Shown piece after piece: positions 43,732-53,353 of a DNA stretch of 64,000 bases; position 1 is the first letter of the stretch, and each line of letters starts with the position of its first letter. The position numbers were made by a program, and so were the translations under genes. Below the pieces are notes generated by a model. That model was not told the origin of the DNA. It was given only the letters and a program-made list of their open reading frames with translations, and did not search any database. This stretch comes from Dechloromonas sp. ZY10 (GTDB lineage Bacteria; Pseudomonadota; Gammaproteobacteria; Burkholderiales; Rhodocyclaceae). Location of the stretch: the NCBI RefSeq assembly GCF_041378895.1, contig NZ_CP144212.1, positions 647,001-711,000 on the forward strand, in the 5' to 3' direction.

Positions 43732-44565
43732 TTAGCTATTTGAAATAAACCCCAGCAGCTCCCGCACGAATCTTTCCCGCTGCCACTGGTGTGGTGAGTG
43801 GTCGGTGCCTTCGTAGATGTTGAGGATGGCGTTGGGGATGGTGTTGGCGACGTAGCGGGCGGTTTCGCTGCGGTAGAAGTTGCTTTGTCCGCCGTAGACC
43901 AGCAGGGTTGGCAGCGGGATGTTGGCCAGCACGTCGCGGTAGTCGGCGGCGGTGAGGCTTTCCCAGCAGTGGATCAGCGGTTCCGGGTTTTGTGCCTGCA
44001 GCGCGGCGCGCGAGCGTTGCCAGCCGCTGGCGTTGGCTTCGTATTTTTCGCGGGCGCGCTGGTTGAGGCCGAGCGCGGTGAGCTTGAGCACGCCTTCGGC
44101 GAAGTCCTCGCGCAGCCAGTCGATCAGCTGCCGGTTACGGTCGACGCCGAAATCGCCGTAAATTCCGTGCTCCCAGTCGTCGCCGGTGAGCAGGCGCGGC
44201 GACTGGTCGATCAGGCAGAGCTTGCCGAGGCCGTGCGTGCCGTGGTCGCGCAGGTATTGCCAGAGGGTCAGGGCGCCCATCGAGTGGCCGACGGCGGTGG
44301 CGTTTTCCAGGCCGTAGTGGTCGATCAGGTTCTTGAGGTCGCGTGCCATCCGCTCGACGGTGGCCGAGCCGGGGTGGGCCAGGGTATGGCCGCCGTGGCC
44401 GCGTGCATCCCAGCGGTAAACGCGGTGGTGGGCGTTAAGTTCGGGGAGGAAGGGAAACCATTCCTGATGGCTGGAGGTCCAGCCGTGGAGCAGGATCAGC
44501 GGCGTGCCTGTGCCGGAAATCTGGAGGTGGATTTTTTCGCCGTCGTCGGCCAGAAAATGGGTCAT
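43732..44565 (-). CDS. Alpha/beta-fold hydrolase
   Basis: A 277-residue hydrolase. The oxyanion-hole motif is LILLHGWTSSHQEW, the nucleophile elbow GHSMGALTLW (Ser near residue 94) and the catalytic His lies in EGTDHSPHQW near the C-terminus. A cap region (about 130-210) is present. Many esterases and dehalogenase-like enzymes share this layout, so the substrate cannot be named. It is divergent from the MBL hydrolase with 90 bases between. Confidence 0.88.
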   Translation of the reverse strand: MTHFLADDGEKIHLQISGTGTPLILLHGWTSSHQEWFPFLPELNAHHRVYRWDARGHGGHTLAHPGSATVERMARDLKNLIDHYGLENATAVGHSMGALTLWQYLRDHGTHGLGKLCLIDQSPRLLTGDDWEHGIYGDFGVDRNRQLIDWLREDFAEGVLKLTALGLNQRAREKYEANASGWQRSRAALQAQNPEPLIHCWESLTAADYRDVLANIPLPTLLVYGGQSNFYRSETARYVANTIPNAILNIYEGTDHSPHQWQRERFVRELLGFISNS

Positions 44566-44655
44566 AAGCGGAGTCGTGAGCGGTGCTCATGCAGAAAAAT
44601 CACGGGGGCGGCCAGTATAATCGCCGACGCATAACAATACGGAGGTGTATGGAGA

Positions 44656-45600
44656 ATGTTTGACTGGAGAACTTACGAACACGGCATTCATGCTTTTGAT
44701 GCCGGCTATGTCCGCCCGATCCTGGCGGCGATCCACCTGATCGTCGACGAGGGCCGGGTGGCGCTGGTCGATACCGGCAGCAACGATTCGCTGCCGAATG
44801 TGCTGGCGGCGCTGGATAAATTGGGGTTGGGCCGCGACGCGGTCGATTACATCATCCTCAGCCACATCCACCTCGACCACGCCGGCGGCGCCGGCACGCT
44901 GATGCGCGAGTTGCCGAACGCCAAGCTGGTGGTGCATCCGCGTGGTTCGCGCCACATGGCCGAGCCGTCCAAGCTGGTCGCCGGCGTTACCGCCGTCTAT
45001 GGCCAGGAGTACGTGGACACGGTCTACGGCGAAATTCTGCCGATTCCGGCCGCACGCATCATCGACGCGCACGACGGGCTGGTGCTGCCGCTGGGCGGCC
45101 GCGAGTTGCTCTGCATCGACACCCCGGGGCATGCAAAACACCATATTTGCGTGGTCGACCGTAAAAGCGGCGCAATTTTTACCGGCGACATGTTCGGTTT
45201 GTCGTACCGCGAGTTCGATGTCGACGGCCGCCAGTTCATCCTGCCGACCACCTCGCCGACGCAGTTCGACCCGGCCGAGATGCATGCTTCCATCGACCGC
45301 CTGATGAGCTTTGCGCCGAGTGCGATGTACCTGACGCATTACGCGCAGGTGCACGATGTGCCGGCGCAGGCCGAGGCCCTGCGCCGCCGCCTCGACCAGC
45401 ACGTGGCGATTGCCGAGCAGCATGCCGCCGCCGGCGAAGGCCGCCACGCCGCAATCAAGGACGGAATCACCGCCTACCTGCTCAGTGAACTGCGGGCGCA
45501 CGGCTGCCGTTTGCCGGAGGCTGAGATCGTTGAAGTGCTGGCCACTGACCTCGAACTCAACGCCCAGGGCCTGGAATACTGGCTCGACCACCGCGCCTGA
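44656..45600 (+). CDS. Metallo-beta-lactamase-fold hydrolase
   Basis: A 314-residue hydrolase. The metal-binding HxHxDH motif is in LSHIHLDHAGGAG, further ligands are in DTPGHAKHHICVV and FTGDMFGLSYRE, and YLTHYAQVHD completes the site. The C-terminal ~100 residues are helical and charged, beyond the basic fold. Members include lactonases and thioester hydrolases. ATG at 44656 has GGAG five bases upstream. A palindrome core (GGTCGACC, 45153-45160) lies in the coding sequence. Confidence 0.88.
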   Translation: MFDWRTYEHGIHAFDAGYVRPILAAIHLIVDEGRVALVDTGSNDSLPNVLAALDKLGLGRDAVDYIILSHIHLDHAGGAGTLMRELPNAKLVVHPRGSRHMAEPSKLVAGVTAVYGQEYVDTVYGEILPIPAARIIDAHDGLVLPLGGRELLCIDTPGHAKHHICVVDRKSGAIFTGDMFGLSYREFDVDGRQFILPTTSPTQFDPAEMHASIDRLMSFAPSAMYLTHYAQVHDVPAQAEALRRRLDQHVAIAEQHAAAGEGRHAAIKDGITAYLLSELRAHGCRLPEAEIVEVLATDLELNAQGLEYWLDHRA

Positions 45601-45684
45601 GGCGGCGCCGGTCATCGCCCGTGATGCGGGCTGGCACATTCCCTGCAGAGGAAGGTCGTCTTTTCTCTGCTGGGGAGTGTCATC

Positions 45685-45819
45685 ATGGGTTCCGAACTGA
45701 CTGAAATCGTGCTCGGCGTCACGGCTGGCAGCTTTTCGCCCTTATTCCTGATCGCCGCCGTCGGCAAGATCGCCCGCACCAAGGCTGTGCAAACCCTGGT
45801 TCGGCGGCACTACGGCTGA
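45685..45819 (+). CDS. Short membrane peptide of 44 residues
   Basis: A small frame with a good ribosome binding site (GGGGAGTGTCATC). The peptide has an acidic head (MGSELTEIVLGVTAG), one hydrophobic segment (FSPLFLIAAVG) and a basic tail (KIARTKAVQTLVRRHYG). The codons look like those of genuine genes here, and no other gene occupies this strand. It is not recognised; a small membrane protein or spurious frame are both possible. Confidence 0.45.
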   Translation: MGSELTEIVLGVTAGSFSPLFLIAAVGKIARTKAVQTLVRRHYG

Positions 45820-46011
45820 GCCGGCGCCTGTGGCGTGTGCCGCTACCTGGCGCTCCGTGTTTTGTGCCTGGCGCCGATCCGGCGCGTGGACCGGTTTGCC
45901 GCCCGTGTCAGGTGGCAGGAGAGGGCAGCTGGTGGCGGCCCGCGCATGCTTCTTCCGGCCGCGCCTGCCGGTCCTCGCCTTCCTTGGCTGCCGGTGCAGG
46001 AGTGGCGAGCT

Positions 46012-46719
46012 TCAGTCGCGGGGCAGCGGGCGGTTGTGGATCGCCAGCAGCCCGTTTTCACGGTCGACCGGCATCGCGAAGGAAAAACGGTCCACGTCGG
46101 CGGCGATTTCAAGGTCGGCTGCCGGCAGGTTGGGCCACTCCGGCCGGCCAAAGCGGATGCCGAAGTCGGAAACCCGCGCCCGTCGGGCAAATTCGCTGGG
46201 CGGCGTGACATGGCCGCAGAGCAGCGCCTCGATATAGTCGGCGCAGGCGATGTCTTCCTCGCCGTCGCGGTCCACCCATTCGCCGGTAATCACGAAACAG
46301 ACTTCGTCGGCGCCGTCGCGGCGGATGGCCTCAGCGGTGGCGCGCGCGCAGACCAGGCTGGTGGCGTAGAGCCGGCGGGCATTGCGAAAGCGCTGCAGGC
46401 CGCGCACCCCGGCGGCGGTGGTGAGGACCATGTCGCGCCCGGCCAGTTCGGCGCTCAAGAGCGCCGATGGCGTGTTGCCGAAGTCGAAGCCGGCAATCGG
46501 GTCGCCACCGCCGACCGCGCCGACTGATACCGCTTCTGGCAGGCGGGCGCTCAGCGTGATTGCCTCGCTAATGCTCTCGACCGGGTAGATGCAGCGCGCA
46601 CCGCGCGCCAGTGCGACGGCCGCCGAGGTGAAGGAACGCAGTACGTCGATCACCACCACGGTGTCCCGGGGCGGTGTCTGGTCGAGCAGGCGGTTGAGGA
46701 AGAGGCGGGTGAAGCGCAT
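46012..46719 (-). CDS. comB: 2-phosphosulfolactate phosphatase family protein (ComB)
   Basis: A 235-residue member of the ComB family, which in methanogens dephosphorylates phosphosulfolactate for coenzyme M. Bacterial members occur widely without that pathway, so its role here is uncertain. Motifs are VVVIDVLRSFTSAAVALARG, FGNTPSALLSAELAGRDMVLTTAAGVRGL (in parts) and GEWVDRDGEEDIACADYI. The ATG at 46719 (MRFTRLFLNRLL) suits the family better than the long upstream extension. A CGGTCGACCG copy (46061-46070) lies about 50 bases before its stop. Confidence 0.85.
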   Translation of the reverse strand: MRFTRLFLNRLLDQTPPRDTVVVIDVLRSFTSAAVALARGARCIYPVESISEAITLSARLPEAVSVGAVGGGDPIAGFDFGNTPSALLSAELAGRDMVLTTAAGVRGLQRFRNARRLYATSLVCARATAEAIRRDGADEVCFVITGEWVDRDGEEDIACADYIEALLCGHVTPPSEFARRARVSDFGIRFGRPEWPNLPAADLEIAADVDRFSFAMPVDRENGLLAIHNRPLPRD

Positions 46720-46955
46720 GGCAGGGTGGGCGAAGGCAATGCTCCGAAAAATATACGGCTGTCCTTGTGCTGGCAAGGGCCGCATCTTTCGGGGCAAGTG
46801 CATCTGCACCGCTGCCAGCCTTTTGCTGCGCTGCCGCAAATGTTAAAATTGCCGGTTTTCCGGGGCGTCCGCATCGGGCGGTGCGCTGCCTGCTGTTAGC
46901 GTTTCAGGGCTCGCGACGGGGGCGCGCGTGCCGCTTGTACTTATTGTTCGCATCG

Positions 46956-48077
46956 ATGTCTGCCACGCTTTCACCTGTCATCCTGCCGCCGGCGCGCGGC
47001 CAGTCGCCATTCTTTCTTGCGCTGCGTGCTTTTGCCGCGTTGCTCATTGTCTGGCACCATTTTGCCCAGTATCCGCCGCTGGCGTCCTGGGCCGCCCCCT
47101 GGCTGGGCGAGGTGCTTGGCTTTTTCGAGCGGCACGCGCGTGGAACGCAAGTGTTTTTTGTCATCGGCGGCTATGCCGCAGCGTTGACCATGGCGCAGCG
47201 TGACTGGCGCGGCGCCGCTTTCGGCAGCTATCTGCTGGAGCGCTATTGCCGGCTGGGGCTGCCTTATCTGCTGACCTTGTTGCTGGTCCTGCCGGTACTG
47301 GTGCTGGCACGGGGCTGGCTGCCCGACGAAGTGCTGGGTGCGCCGCCGACGCTCGCCCAGTTTGCGGCGCATCTGCTGTTCCTGCAGGACATTCTCGGTT
47401 ACGAGGCGCTTTCCGCCGGGCTGTGGTTCGTCTGCATCAATCTGCAATTCAGTCTGCTTTATGCGCTGGCCCTGACTGTGCGCGATGTGGGCGGAGCGCG
47501 CTGGCATTGGCTGGGGCGGCTGGTAGCCTGGGGTCTGGCCTTGATGGGGCTGTTCCATTTCAACCTCGATCCGGCCTGGGATGTCTGGGTGCTGTTTTTC
47601 TTCCCTTATTTCTTCCTTGGCATCCTGCTGCACCACGCTTTGCGCGGTGGCCGCAGGGAGCGCTTGGCCTTTGCCTTGTATTTGCTGGTCCTGGTGCTCG
47701 CCATCGGCTATGCCTGGCGCTGGCGGCTGGTGATCGCCGCTGTGGTGGCGCTGGCCTTGCTGCTTGCCGAGCGTTCCGGTCTGGCCCGCAACTGGCCGCA
47801 GGCAGCCTGGCTGCGGTGCCTTGGGGAATGGTCGTTCAGTCTCTTTTTGCTGCATTTCCCGGTGCTCTTGCTGGTCTCCACCTTGTGGGCGATGGCTGGC
47901 TGGTCGTCCCCCATGGCTGCCAGCCTGGGCTTGCTGGTGGCGTTTGCCGCCAGTCTGGGGGCGGCTGCGCTGTTTTACCGCTGGGTCGAATTGCCAGCGG
48001 CCGAATTGGCCCGGCGCCTGCGGCGAGGCGGTGGCAGCCGGTGGCGGCTTGCCGCAGCTTCTCCCGGGCGCGGATGA
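46956..48077 (+). CDS. Acyltransferase 3 family membrane protein
   Basis: A 373-residue multi-spanning protein with about ten membrane segments. The OafA/Acyltransferase 3 signature begins FFLALRAFAALLIVWHHFAQ, with the conserved R and H, and continues GTQVFFVIGGYAAALTM. LGEWSFSLFLLHFPVLLLV is the C-terminal family motif. These enzymes O-acylate sugars of lipopolysaccharide, exopolysaccharide or modified lipids. ATG at 46956 was chosen over an upstream, poorly conserved extension that overlaps comB. Confidence 0.85.
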   Translation: MSATLSPVILPPARGQSPFFLALRAFAALLIVWHHFAQYPPLASWAAPWLGEVLGFFERHARGTQVFFVIGGYAAALTMAQRDWRGAAFGSYLLERYCRLGLPYLLTLLLVLPVLVLARGWLPDEVLGAPPTLAQFAAHLLFLQDILGYEALSAGLWFVCINLQFSLLYALALTVRDVGGARWHWLGRLVAWGLALMGLFHFNLDPAWDVWVLFFFPYFFLGILLHHALRGGRRERLAFALYLLVLVLAIGYAWRWRLVIAAVVALALLLAERSGLARNWPQAAWLRCLGEWSFSLFLLHFPVLLLVSTLWAMAGWSSPMAASLGLLVAFAASLGAAALFYRWVELPAAELARRLRRGGGSRWRLAAASPGRG

Positions 48078-48229
48078 GAGAAGCATCAAACCTCTCAGGC
48101 CGGGGCTTGGCGAGGGTCAAGAGGGTGAGCGTCTTGTAGTTTTCGTTTTGCCTGAAAAGCCGCAGGGGGCGCGCGCGCGGGCTGCTAGCATGGTGCGCAG
48201 AAAAAAATACCGTCAGCCCGGAGCGCGTC

Positions 48230-49513
48230 GTGTGGAAAAAACCGGAAAAACCCGTCCCGATCGAAGCTTGCCAACTGGTCCCCGGACTCTATGTCTGGAT
48301 TGACCTGCCATGGGACGATCATCCCTTTCTCTATAACCGGTTCAAGATTTCCGACGCCAAGCAGATCAAGGAAGTTCAGGCGCTGAAACTGGCCGGGCAT
48401 TTGTATTATTACCCGGAAAAAAGCTCCGCCGAGCCCGGGCCCCCGCCGGCCCCCGAGGCTATCGCGGCGGCACCGATTACGCCGTCGCAGGCCGAGCTGG
48501 AAAACGAACTGCAGCAGGAAATGGCGCGGCAGTCGCGCGAAAAGCACGAGCGCCAGCAGCGTCTGCGCGATGCGGCTGCGCGCGCCGACCGGGCTTGGGA
48601 ACAGGCAGCGCGGGTGACGCGCGAGGCGATGCTGGGAATGGGGCGGGCGCCGAAGCAGGCGGGGGCGCAATTGCGTGACCTGTCGCAGCAGACCGCGAGC
48701 CAGATTGCCCAGGGCAATGAAGTCCTGCTCCACCTGCTTGGCGACAAGGATGGAACCGGGCCGCAGTTTCATGCCCTCAACGTGATGACGCTGGCCATGC
48801 TGCTCGGCAAAAGCGTCGGCCTGACCGAGCCGCAGCTGGCCGAGGTCGCGCTCGGGGCGCTGGCGCACGATGTTGGCAAGGTCAAGATTCCGGCGCATAT
48901 CTTGACCGCGAAGAACCGTGCCAGGCACGAGGAGGCTTTCTATCGCGACCACGGCATCTACGGCGTCGAGCTGGCCAAGATGTCGGATGCCTTCGGGCCG
49001 ATTGCGCTGTCGGTGATCGCCGACCACCACGAATACCTCGATGGTTCCGGCTGGCCGAGCGGCAAGAAGAATGCGGGGCCGGCGGCGCGCATCGTCGCGG
49101 TGGTCGATGCCTACGACCGCCTTTGCTCGCCCGAATGCCCGCAAAGCGAGGCGCTGATGCCGGCCGAGGCCTTGGCGCGGATGTTCCGCAGCGACGCGGC
49201 GAAGTTCGATCAGCGCCTGCTCAGCCTGCTGATCAAGCTGCTCGGCGTCTACCCGCCGGGGACGCTGGTGCGGCTCAACGATGAATCCCTGGGACTGGTG
49301 GTTTCGCCCGGGCGCGACAGCTTGCGCCCGACGGTGCTGATCTACAGCCCGGAAATCGACAAACGCGATGCTCCCACGGTCGACCTCGGTTTGAGCCCGG
49401 ATTTGAAAATCGAGGAGGCGCTGCGCCCGTCCAGCCTGCCGCCCGACGTGGTCGCCTGGATGAATCCGCGTCAGCGGCTGTCCTACTTCTACTCGACCGA
49501 CAAGAGCCAGTAA
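48230..49513 (+). CDS. HD-GYP phosphodiesterase with DUF3391 domain
   Basis: A 427-residue probable c-di-GMP phosphodiesterase starting with GTG. The N-terminal DUF3391 domain (about 1-130, VPIEACQLVPGLYVWIDLPW) precedes a charged helical segment. The HD-GYP domain (about 160-400) has an intact HD pair (ALAHDVGKVKIPAHIL) and HHEYLDGSGWP, where the GYP tyrosine is Trp. The metal-binding residues therefore look complete. It is expected to hydrolyse c-di-GMP, opposing the diguanylate cyclase at 33388. Confidence 0.88.
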   Translation: MWKKPEKPVPIEACQLVPGLYVWIDLPWDDHPFLYNRFKISDAKQIKEVQALKLAGHLYYYPEKSSAEPGPPPAPEAIAAAPITPSQAELENELQQEMARQSREKHERQQRLRDAAARADRAWEQAARVTREAMLGMGRAPKQAGAQLRDLSQQTASQIAQGNEVLLHLLGDKDGTGPQFHALNVMTLAMLLGKSVGLTEPQLAEVALGALAHDVGKVKIPAHILTAKNRARHEEAFYRDHGIYGVELAKMSDAFGPIALSVIADHHEYLDGSGWPSGKKNAGPAARIVAVVDAYDRLCSPECPQSEALMPAEALARMFRSDAAKFDQRLLSLLIKLLGVYPPGTLVRLNDESLGLVVSPGRDSLRPTVLIYSPEIDKRDAPTVDLGLSPDLKIEEALRPSSLPPDVVAWMNPRQRLSYFYSTDKSQ

Positions 49514-49524
49514 GCGCCGGCGCT

Positions 49525-51030
49525 TCAGTCCCGGCCCTGAGCCCGGCCGCTGGCCAGCGCCAGCAACAGGCAGATGGCGGCGAGCGCCAGCGCCGGCAGA
49601 TTGCCGTAGCGGACGTAGGGCGTCAGCCCTTGCTGCGGCTGCACTTCGCCTTGTAGCGCGGCGGTGGTGAAGGGCGGTAGTTGCGCTGCGACTTCGCCGC
49701 GCGGGGTGATGATCGCGGTCATCCCGGTATTGGTCGCCCGTAGCATCGGGCGGCTGCTTTCCAGCGCGCGCATCCGCGCGATCTGCAAGTGCTGCGGCTG
49801 CGCCAGCGAGTCGCCGAACCAGGCGGTGTTCGACAGGTTGGCGAGGATTCCGGCAGTTGGCACGGCGGCGATGATTTCCTCGCCAAAGGCGTCTTCGTAG
49901 CAGATGTTCAGCGCCACCTGCGTGCCGGCGACTTGCAGCGGCGCCTGCCGCGCGTCGCCGCGTCCGAAGGCCGACATCGGGATGTTGGCCTGGGCCATGA
50001 ACCAGGCAAAGCCGGCAGGAATGAACTCGCCGAAGGGCACCAGGTGCTGCTTGCTGTAAATCTGCGTCGGCGAACTGCCGAAGCTGATCGCGCTGTTGCG
50101 GTAGTCGCTGCGGTCGCCGCTGATGCTGCCGACGATCAGGTCGCCTTGCTGGCGGCGGGCGAGTTGGCCGAACTGTTCGAGATATTCGGGTGGAACGTGG
50201 TCGATGAAGGCGGGAATTGCCGTTTCCGGCAGCAGCGTCAGCTGCGCCGGGTGGTCGGCAGTGAGTCGCGTATACAGGTTCAGGGTTTCGGCAAAGCGTT
50301 CGGGGCGGAACTTCATTTCCTGTGCGACATTGCCTTGCAGCAGCGCCACGCTGAGCGGTGGGCCGGCGGCTTCGCTCCATTCGATCTGGCGCAGCCCGGC
50401 GCCGCCGGCGAGCAGGAGCGCGAGCAGCAGCGGGCCGCGCCGTTGCGTCAGCAGCGCGGCGCAGAGCGCCACCAGCAGTGACAGGCCGTAGACGCCGAGC
50501 AAGGGGGCATAGCCGGCGAGCGGGCTGGGTGGGGTCTGGCTGTAGCCCAGGGCGAGCCAGGGAAAACCGGTGAAAATCCAGCCGCGCAGCCAGTCGACCG
50601 TGGTCAGCAGGCCGGCGAAGAGCAGGGCCTGTCGCCAGACAGCGGCCGGCAGCCAACGCCGGAACAGGTAGGCTGCCAGCGCTGGGTAGAGCGCCAGGAA
50701 GAGGCAGAAGAGCAGCGCCGCCAGGCCCGCCAGCCAGGCTGGCATGCCGCCGAAGACCGAGAGGCTGACATAGACCCAGGAAACCCCGGCGAGGAACAGC
50801 CCGCAGCCGAAGGCCCAGCCGCAGAATGCAGCCTGGCGGGTGCTCGGGGCGCTGCGCAGGAGCAGGAACAGCGCAGCCAGGGTCAGCGGCGGCAGCCAGA
50901 ACCAGGCCACAGGAGCGAAGCCGGCCACCGTCAGCGCGCCGGCGGCCAGCGCCAGCAGGTGGCGGCCGGCGGCGGGCAGGGCGCTGGCCGACTGGTACCC
51001 GGCAGGCCTTGAGGCGGGGAGTGGCTTCAC
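49525..51030 (-). CDS. lnt: Apolipoprotein N-acyltransferase
   Basis: Adds the third acyl chain to lipoproteins at the inner membrane. From a GTG at 51030 the product is 501 residues, close to E. coli Lnt (512). About seven N-terminal membrane segments precede the nitrilase domain, which carries the Glu-Lys-Cys triad in LLPETAIPAF, YSKQHLVPFGE and NICYEDAFGEEI. A long frame extends upstream through corC, but that part is corC in another register. The gap to corC is 13 bases. Confidence 0.94.
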   Translation of the reverse strand: MKPLPASRPAGYQSASALPAAGRHLLALAAGALTVAGFAPVAWFWLPPLTLAALFLLLRSAPSTRQAAFCGWAFGCGLFLAGVSWVYVSLSVFGGMPAWLAGLAALLFCLFLALYPALAAYLFRRWLPAAVWRQALLFAGLLTTVDWLRGWIFTGFPWLALGYSQTPPSPLAGYAPLLGVYGLSLLVALCAALLTQRRGPLLLALLLAGGAGLRQIEWSEAAGPPLSVALLQGNVAQEMKFRPERFAETLNLYTRLTADHPAQLTLLPETAIPAFIDHVPPEYLEQFGQLARRQQGDLIVGSISGDRSDYRNSAISFGSSPTQIYSKQHLVPFGEFIPAGFAWFMAQANIPMSAFGRGDARQAPLQVAGTQVALNICYEDAFGEEIIAAVPTAGILANLSNTAWFGDSLAQPQHLQIARMRALESSRPMLRATNTGMTAIITPRGEVAAQLPPFTTAALQGEVQPQQGLTPYVRYGNLPALALAAICLLLALASGRAQGRD

Positions 51031-51043
51031 TGCGCGGGCGGGG

Positions 51044-51892
51044 TCAGGTGTCTTCGCTGCGGGCGCTGCGAGTTTCGTGCGGCGGATTGACCAGCAGCGT
51101 GTATAGCCGGCGGCTGTCTGCACGCAGGACCTGAAAGCGCAGGCCGCCAATGTCGACCACTTCGTTGCGCTTGGGCAGGCGGCCGAGGTGGCGCAGCACC
51201 AGGCCGCCAACGGTGTCGAATTCCTCGTCGGAAAACTGGGTGTGGAAGGCGGCGTTGAAATCCTCGATTTCGGTCCGTGCCTTGACCCGGTAGCGCCCGG
51301 TTGAATCGAGGCGGATGTTGTCGTGCGCCTCGTCGAAGTCGTATTCGTCCTCGATGTCGCCGACGATCTGTTCGAGCACGTCTTCGATGGTGACCAGACC
51401 GGCGACGCCGCCGTATTCGTTGACCACGATCGCCATGTGGTTGCGCGAGGCGCGGAATTCGCGCAGCAGCACGTTGAGGCGCTTGGATTCGGGGATGAAC
51501 ACCGCCGGGCGCAGCCAGTCGCGGAGGTCGAAGTCCTTTTCGGTCTGCAGGCGGAGCAGGTCCTTGGCGAGCAGGATGCCGAGAATCTTGTCGCGGTCGC
51601 CGTCAATCACCGGGAAGCGCGAGTGCGCGGCTTCGATCACGGTGGGGACGATTTCATCGAGCGGGTCGTCGACGTCGATTACGTCCATCTGGGCTCGCGG
51701 AATCATTACGTCAGTGACGCGGGTGTCGGCGGCGGCGAGGGCGCCTTCGATGATGGTCAGCGCATCGGCGTCCATCAGGTTGCGCTCGTAGGCCGAGTGC
51801 AGGATGTCGAGAAGCTGTTCGCGATCTTCGGGTTCGCGCAGCAGCAGGGAGGTCAGGCGTTCGATGAATCCGGGTTTACTGTCGCTGTCCAT
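51044..51892 (-). CDS. corC: Hemolysin-type CBS-domain protein (CorC/YbeX)
   Basis: A 282-residue protein linked to magnesium and cobalt homeostasis. Two CBS motifs (VTDVMIPRAQMDVIDVDDPL at about 57-115 and FIPESKRLNVLLREFRASRN at about 130-190) are followed by the C-terminal CorC_HlyC domain (YRVKARTEIEDFN). The MNEYGG-like VVNEYGGVAGLVTIEDVLEQIVG block is characteristic. It lies in the conserved miaB-phoH-ybeY-corC-lnt cluster. Confidence 0.94.
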   Translation of the reverse strand: MDSDSKPGFIERLTSLLLREPEDREQLLDILHSAYERNLMDADALTIIEGALAAADTRVTDVMIPRAQMDVIDVDDPLDEIVPTVIEAAHSRFPVIDGDRDKILGILLAKDLLRLQTEKDFDLRDWLRPAVFIPESKRLNVLLREFRASRNHMAIVVNEYGGVAGLVTIEDVLEQIVGDIEDEYDFDEAHDNIRLDSTGRYRVKARTEIEDFNAAFHTQFSDEEFDTVGGLVLRHLGRLPKRNEVVDIGGLRFQVLRADSRRLYTLLVNPPHETRSARSEDT

Positions 51893-51927
51893 GAGAGGGG
51901 CAGAAAATGAAAGGTCGGGTGCGGGGC

Positions 51928-52389
51928 TCAGGCATCCTGCTTTTCGCCGGCATAGGGATCGGGGTAGCCGAGGGCGGCAAGGATGCGGGTTTCTTCCGCT
52001 TCCATTTCCTCCGCTTCGGCGTCTTCCTCATGGTCCCAGCCCTGCAAATGCAGCATACCATGCACCGTCAGATGCGCGTAATGCGCCTCCAGCGGCTTGT
52101 TTTGCTCCGTGGCTTCGCGGGCGACGACGCTCGGGCAGATGACCAGGTCACCCATGATCACCGGCTCGTACTCGTAGGGAAAGGAGAGCACGTTGGTCGC
52201 GTAATCCTTGCCCCGGTACTCGCGGTTGAGCTCCTGGCCTTCTTCGGCGTCGACCAGGCGGATCGTCACCTGGCCGCCACCCTCCAGCGCCGCGCGCGCC
52301 CAGCGCACGAAATCGGCCCGCAAGGGTAAGCCTTCGCGGTTACAGGCATATTGCACGGACAGGTTAAGCCGGCTGCTGGCGTTTTTCAT
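51928..52389 (-). CDS. ybeY: Endoribonuclease YbeY (16S rRNA 3' maturation)
   Basis: YbeY takes part in 16S rRNA processing and ribosome quality control. The product is 153 residues from the ATG at 52389, which lies within the 3' end of phoH (26-base overlap). The zinc motif is [18 protein letters not shown], matching H-x3-H-x5-H, and [19 protein letters not shown] precedes it. The genomic order PhoH then YbeY is the usual one. Confidence 0.96.
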   Translation of the reverse strand: MKNASSRLNLSVQYACNREGLPLRADFVRWARAALEGGGQVTIRLVDAEEGQELNREYRGKDYATNVLSFPYEYEPVIMGDLVICPSVVAREATEQNKPLEAHYAHLTVHGMLHLQGWDHEEDAEAEEMEAEETRILAALGYPDPYAGEKQDA

Positions 52390-53353
52390 AGGCGTCGACG
52401 ATGCGGGCGACCAGCGGGTGGCGCACCACATCTTCCTTCTTGAATTGGGTAAAGGCGATGCCACGTACCTCGGAAAGCACTTCGATGGCTTCCTTGAGGC
52501 CGCTCTTCTGGCCGCGCGGCAGGTCGATCTGGGTGATGTCGCCGGTGACCACGGCCTTGGCGCCGATGCCGATCCGGGTCAGGAACATCTTCATCTGCTC
52601 GGGCGTGGTGTTCTGCGCTTCATCGAGGATGATGAAGGCGTGGTTGAGCGTGCGGCCGCGCATGAAGGCCAGCGGTGCGATCTCGATCGCGCGCTTTTCG
52701 TAGAGCTTGGCGACGCGGTCGGCGCCCATCAGGTCGTAGAGCGCGTCGTAGAGCGGGCGGAGATACGGATCGATCTTCTGCGTCAGGTCGCCGGGCAGGA
52801 AGCCGAGGCGTTCGCCGGCTTCGACCGCCGGCCGGGTCAGGATGATGCGCTGGACCAGGTCGCGCTCGAAGGCATCGACGGCGCTGGCCACCGCCAGGTA
52901 GGTCTTGCCGGTACCGGCCGGGCCGATGCCGAAGGTGATGTCGTGTTCCTGGATGTGCTTGAGATACTCGACCTGGCGCGGCGTGCGCCCGTGCAGCTCG
53001 GCCTTGCGGGTGACCAGTTGCGGCCCGTCGGCGGCGCTGCCCGGGGTCGAAATCCGGCGTACCGGGGCGTTCAGTACTTCGATGATGCCAAGTTGAATCT
53101 GGTCAACGTCGAGCGGGTTTTGCGCCATGGCGTAGAAGTGGCGCAGCGCATCCACGGTCAACTGGGCTTTTTCGCCCAAAACCGAAAAGCGTTCGTTGCG
53201 GCGGCGGATGACCACGTCAAAGCCGGTTTCGATCTGGCGGATGTTTTCGTCGAGCGGCCCGCACAAATTGGCGAGCAGCACGTTGTCGACCGGGGCGAGG
53301 GCGATCTCGACCGGTCGCTGCTTGGGCGCCGGCTTAGTCTTCGCGGATGACAA
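52364..53353 (-). CDS. phoH: PhoH-like ATPase (YbeZ)
   Basis: P-loop ATPase thought to work with YbeY in RNA metabolism. Walker A is [13 protein letters not shown], Walker [17 protein letters not shown], and the SVTGD-like motif is [16 protein letters not shown]. The start is uncertain. A TTG at 53353 gives 329 residues and overlaps miaB by 20 bases. The first ATG at 53398 gives 344 residues but a 65-base overlap. The conserved part starts at about [18 protein letters not shown] either way. Confidence 0.94.
   Translation of the reverse strand: MSSAKTKPAPKQRPVEIALAPVDNVLLANLCGPLDENIRQIETGFDVVIRRRNERFSVLGEKAQLTVDALRHFYAMAQNPLDVDQIQLGIIEVLNAPVRRISTPGSAADGPQLVTRKAELHGRTPRQVEYLKHIQEHDITFGIGPAGTGKTYLAVASAVDAFERDLVQRIILTRPAVEAGERLGFLPGDLTQKIDPYLRPLYDALYDLMGADRVAKLYEKRAIEIAPLAFMRGRTLNHAFIILDEAQNTTPEQMKMFLTRIGIGAKAVVTGDITQIDLPRGQKSGLKEAIEVLSEVRGIAFTQFKKEDVVRHPLVARIVDAYEKRQQPA

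Noticed and set aside
18037..50610. Other GTCGACC-containing sites as members of the palindrome family (for example 18030, 50593, 53287)
   Set aside because: They match only half the palindrome within coding sequence and are expected from codon use, so they were not counted.
48185..50656. 823-codon minus-strand frame spanning the HD-GYP gene and the 3' part of lnt
   Set aside because: It is antisense to one real gene and out of frame with another; the protein is Arg/Pro-rich noise.
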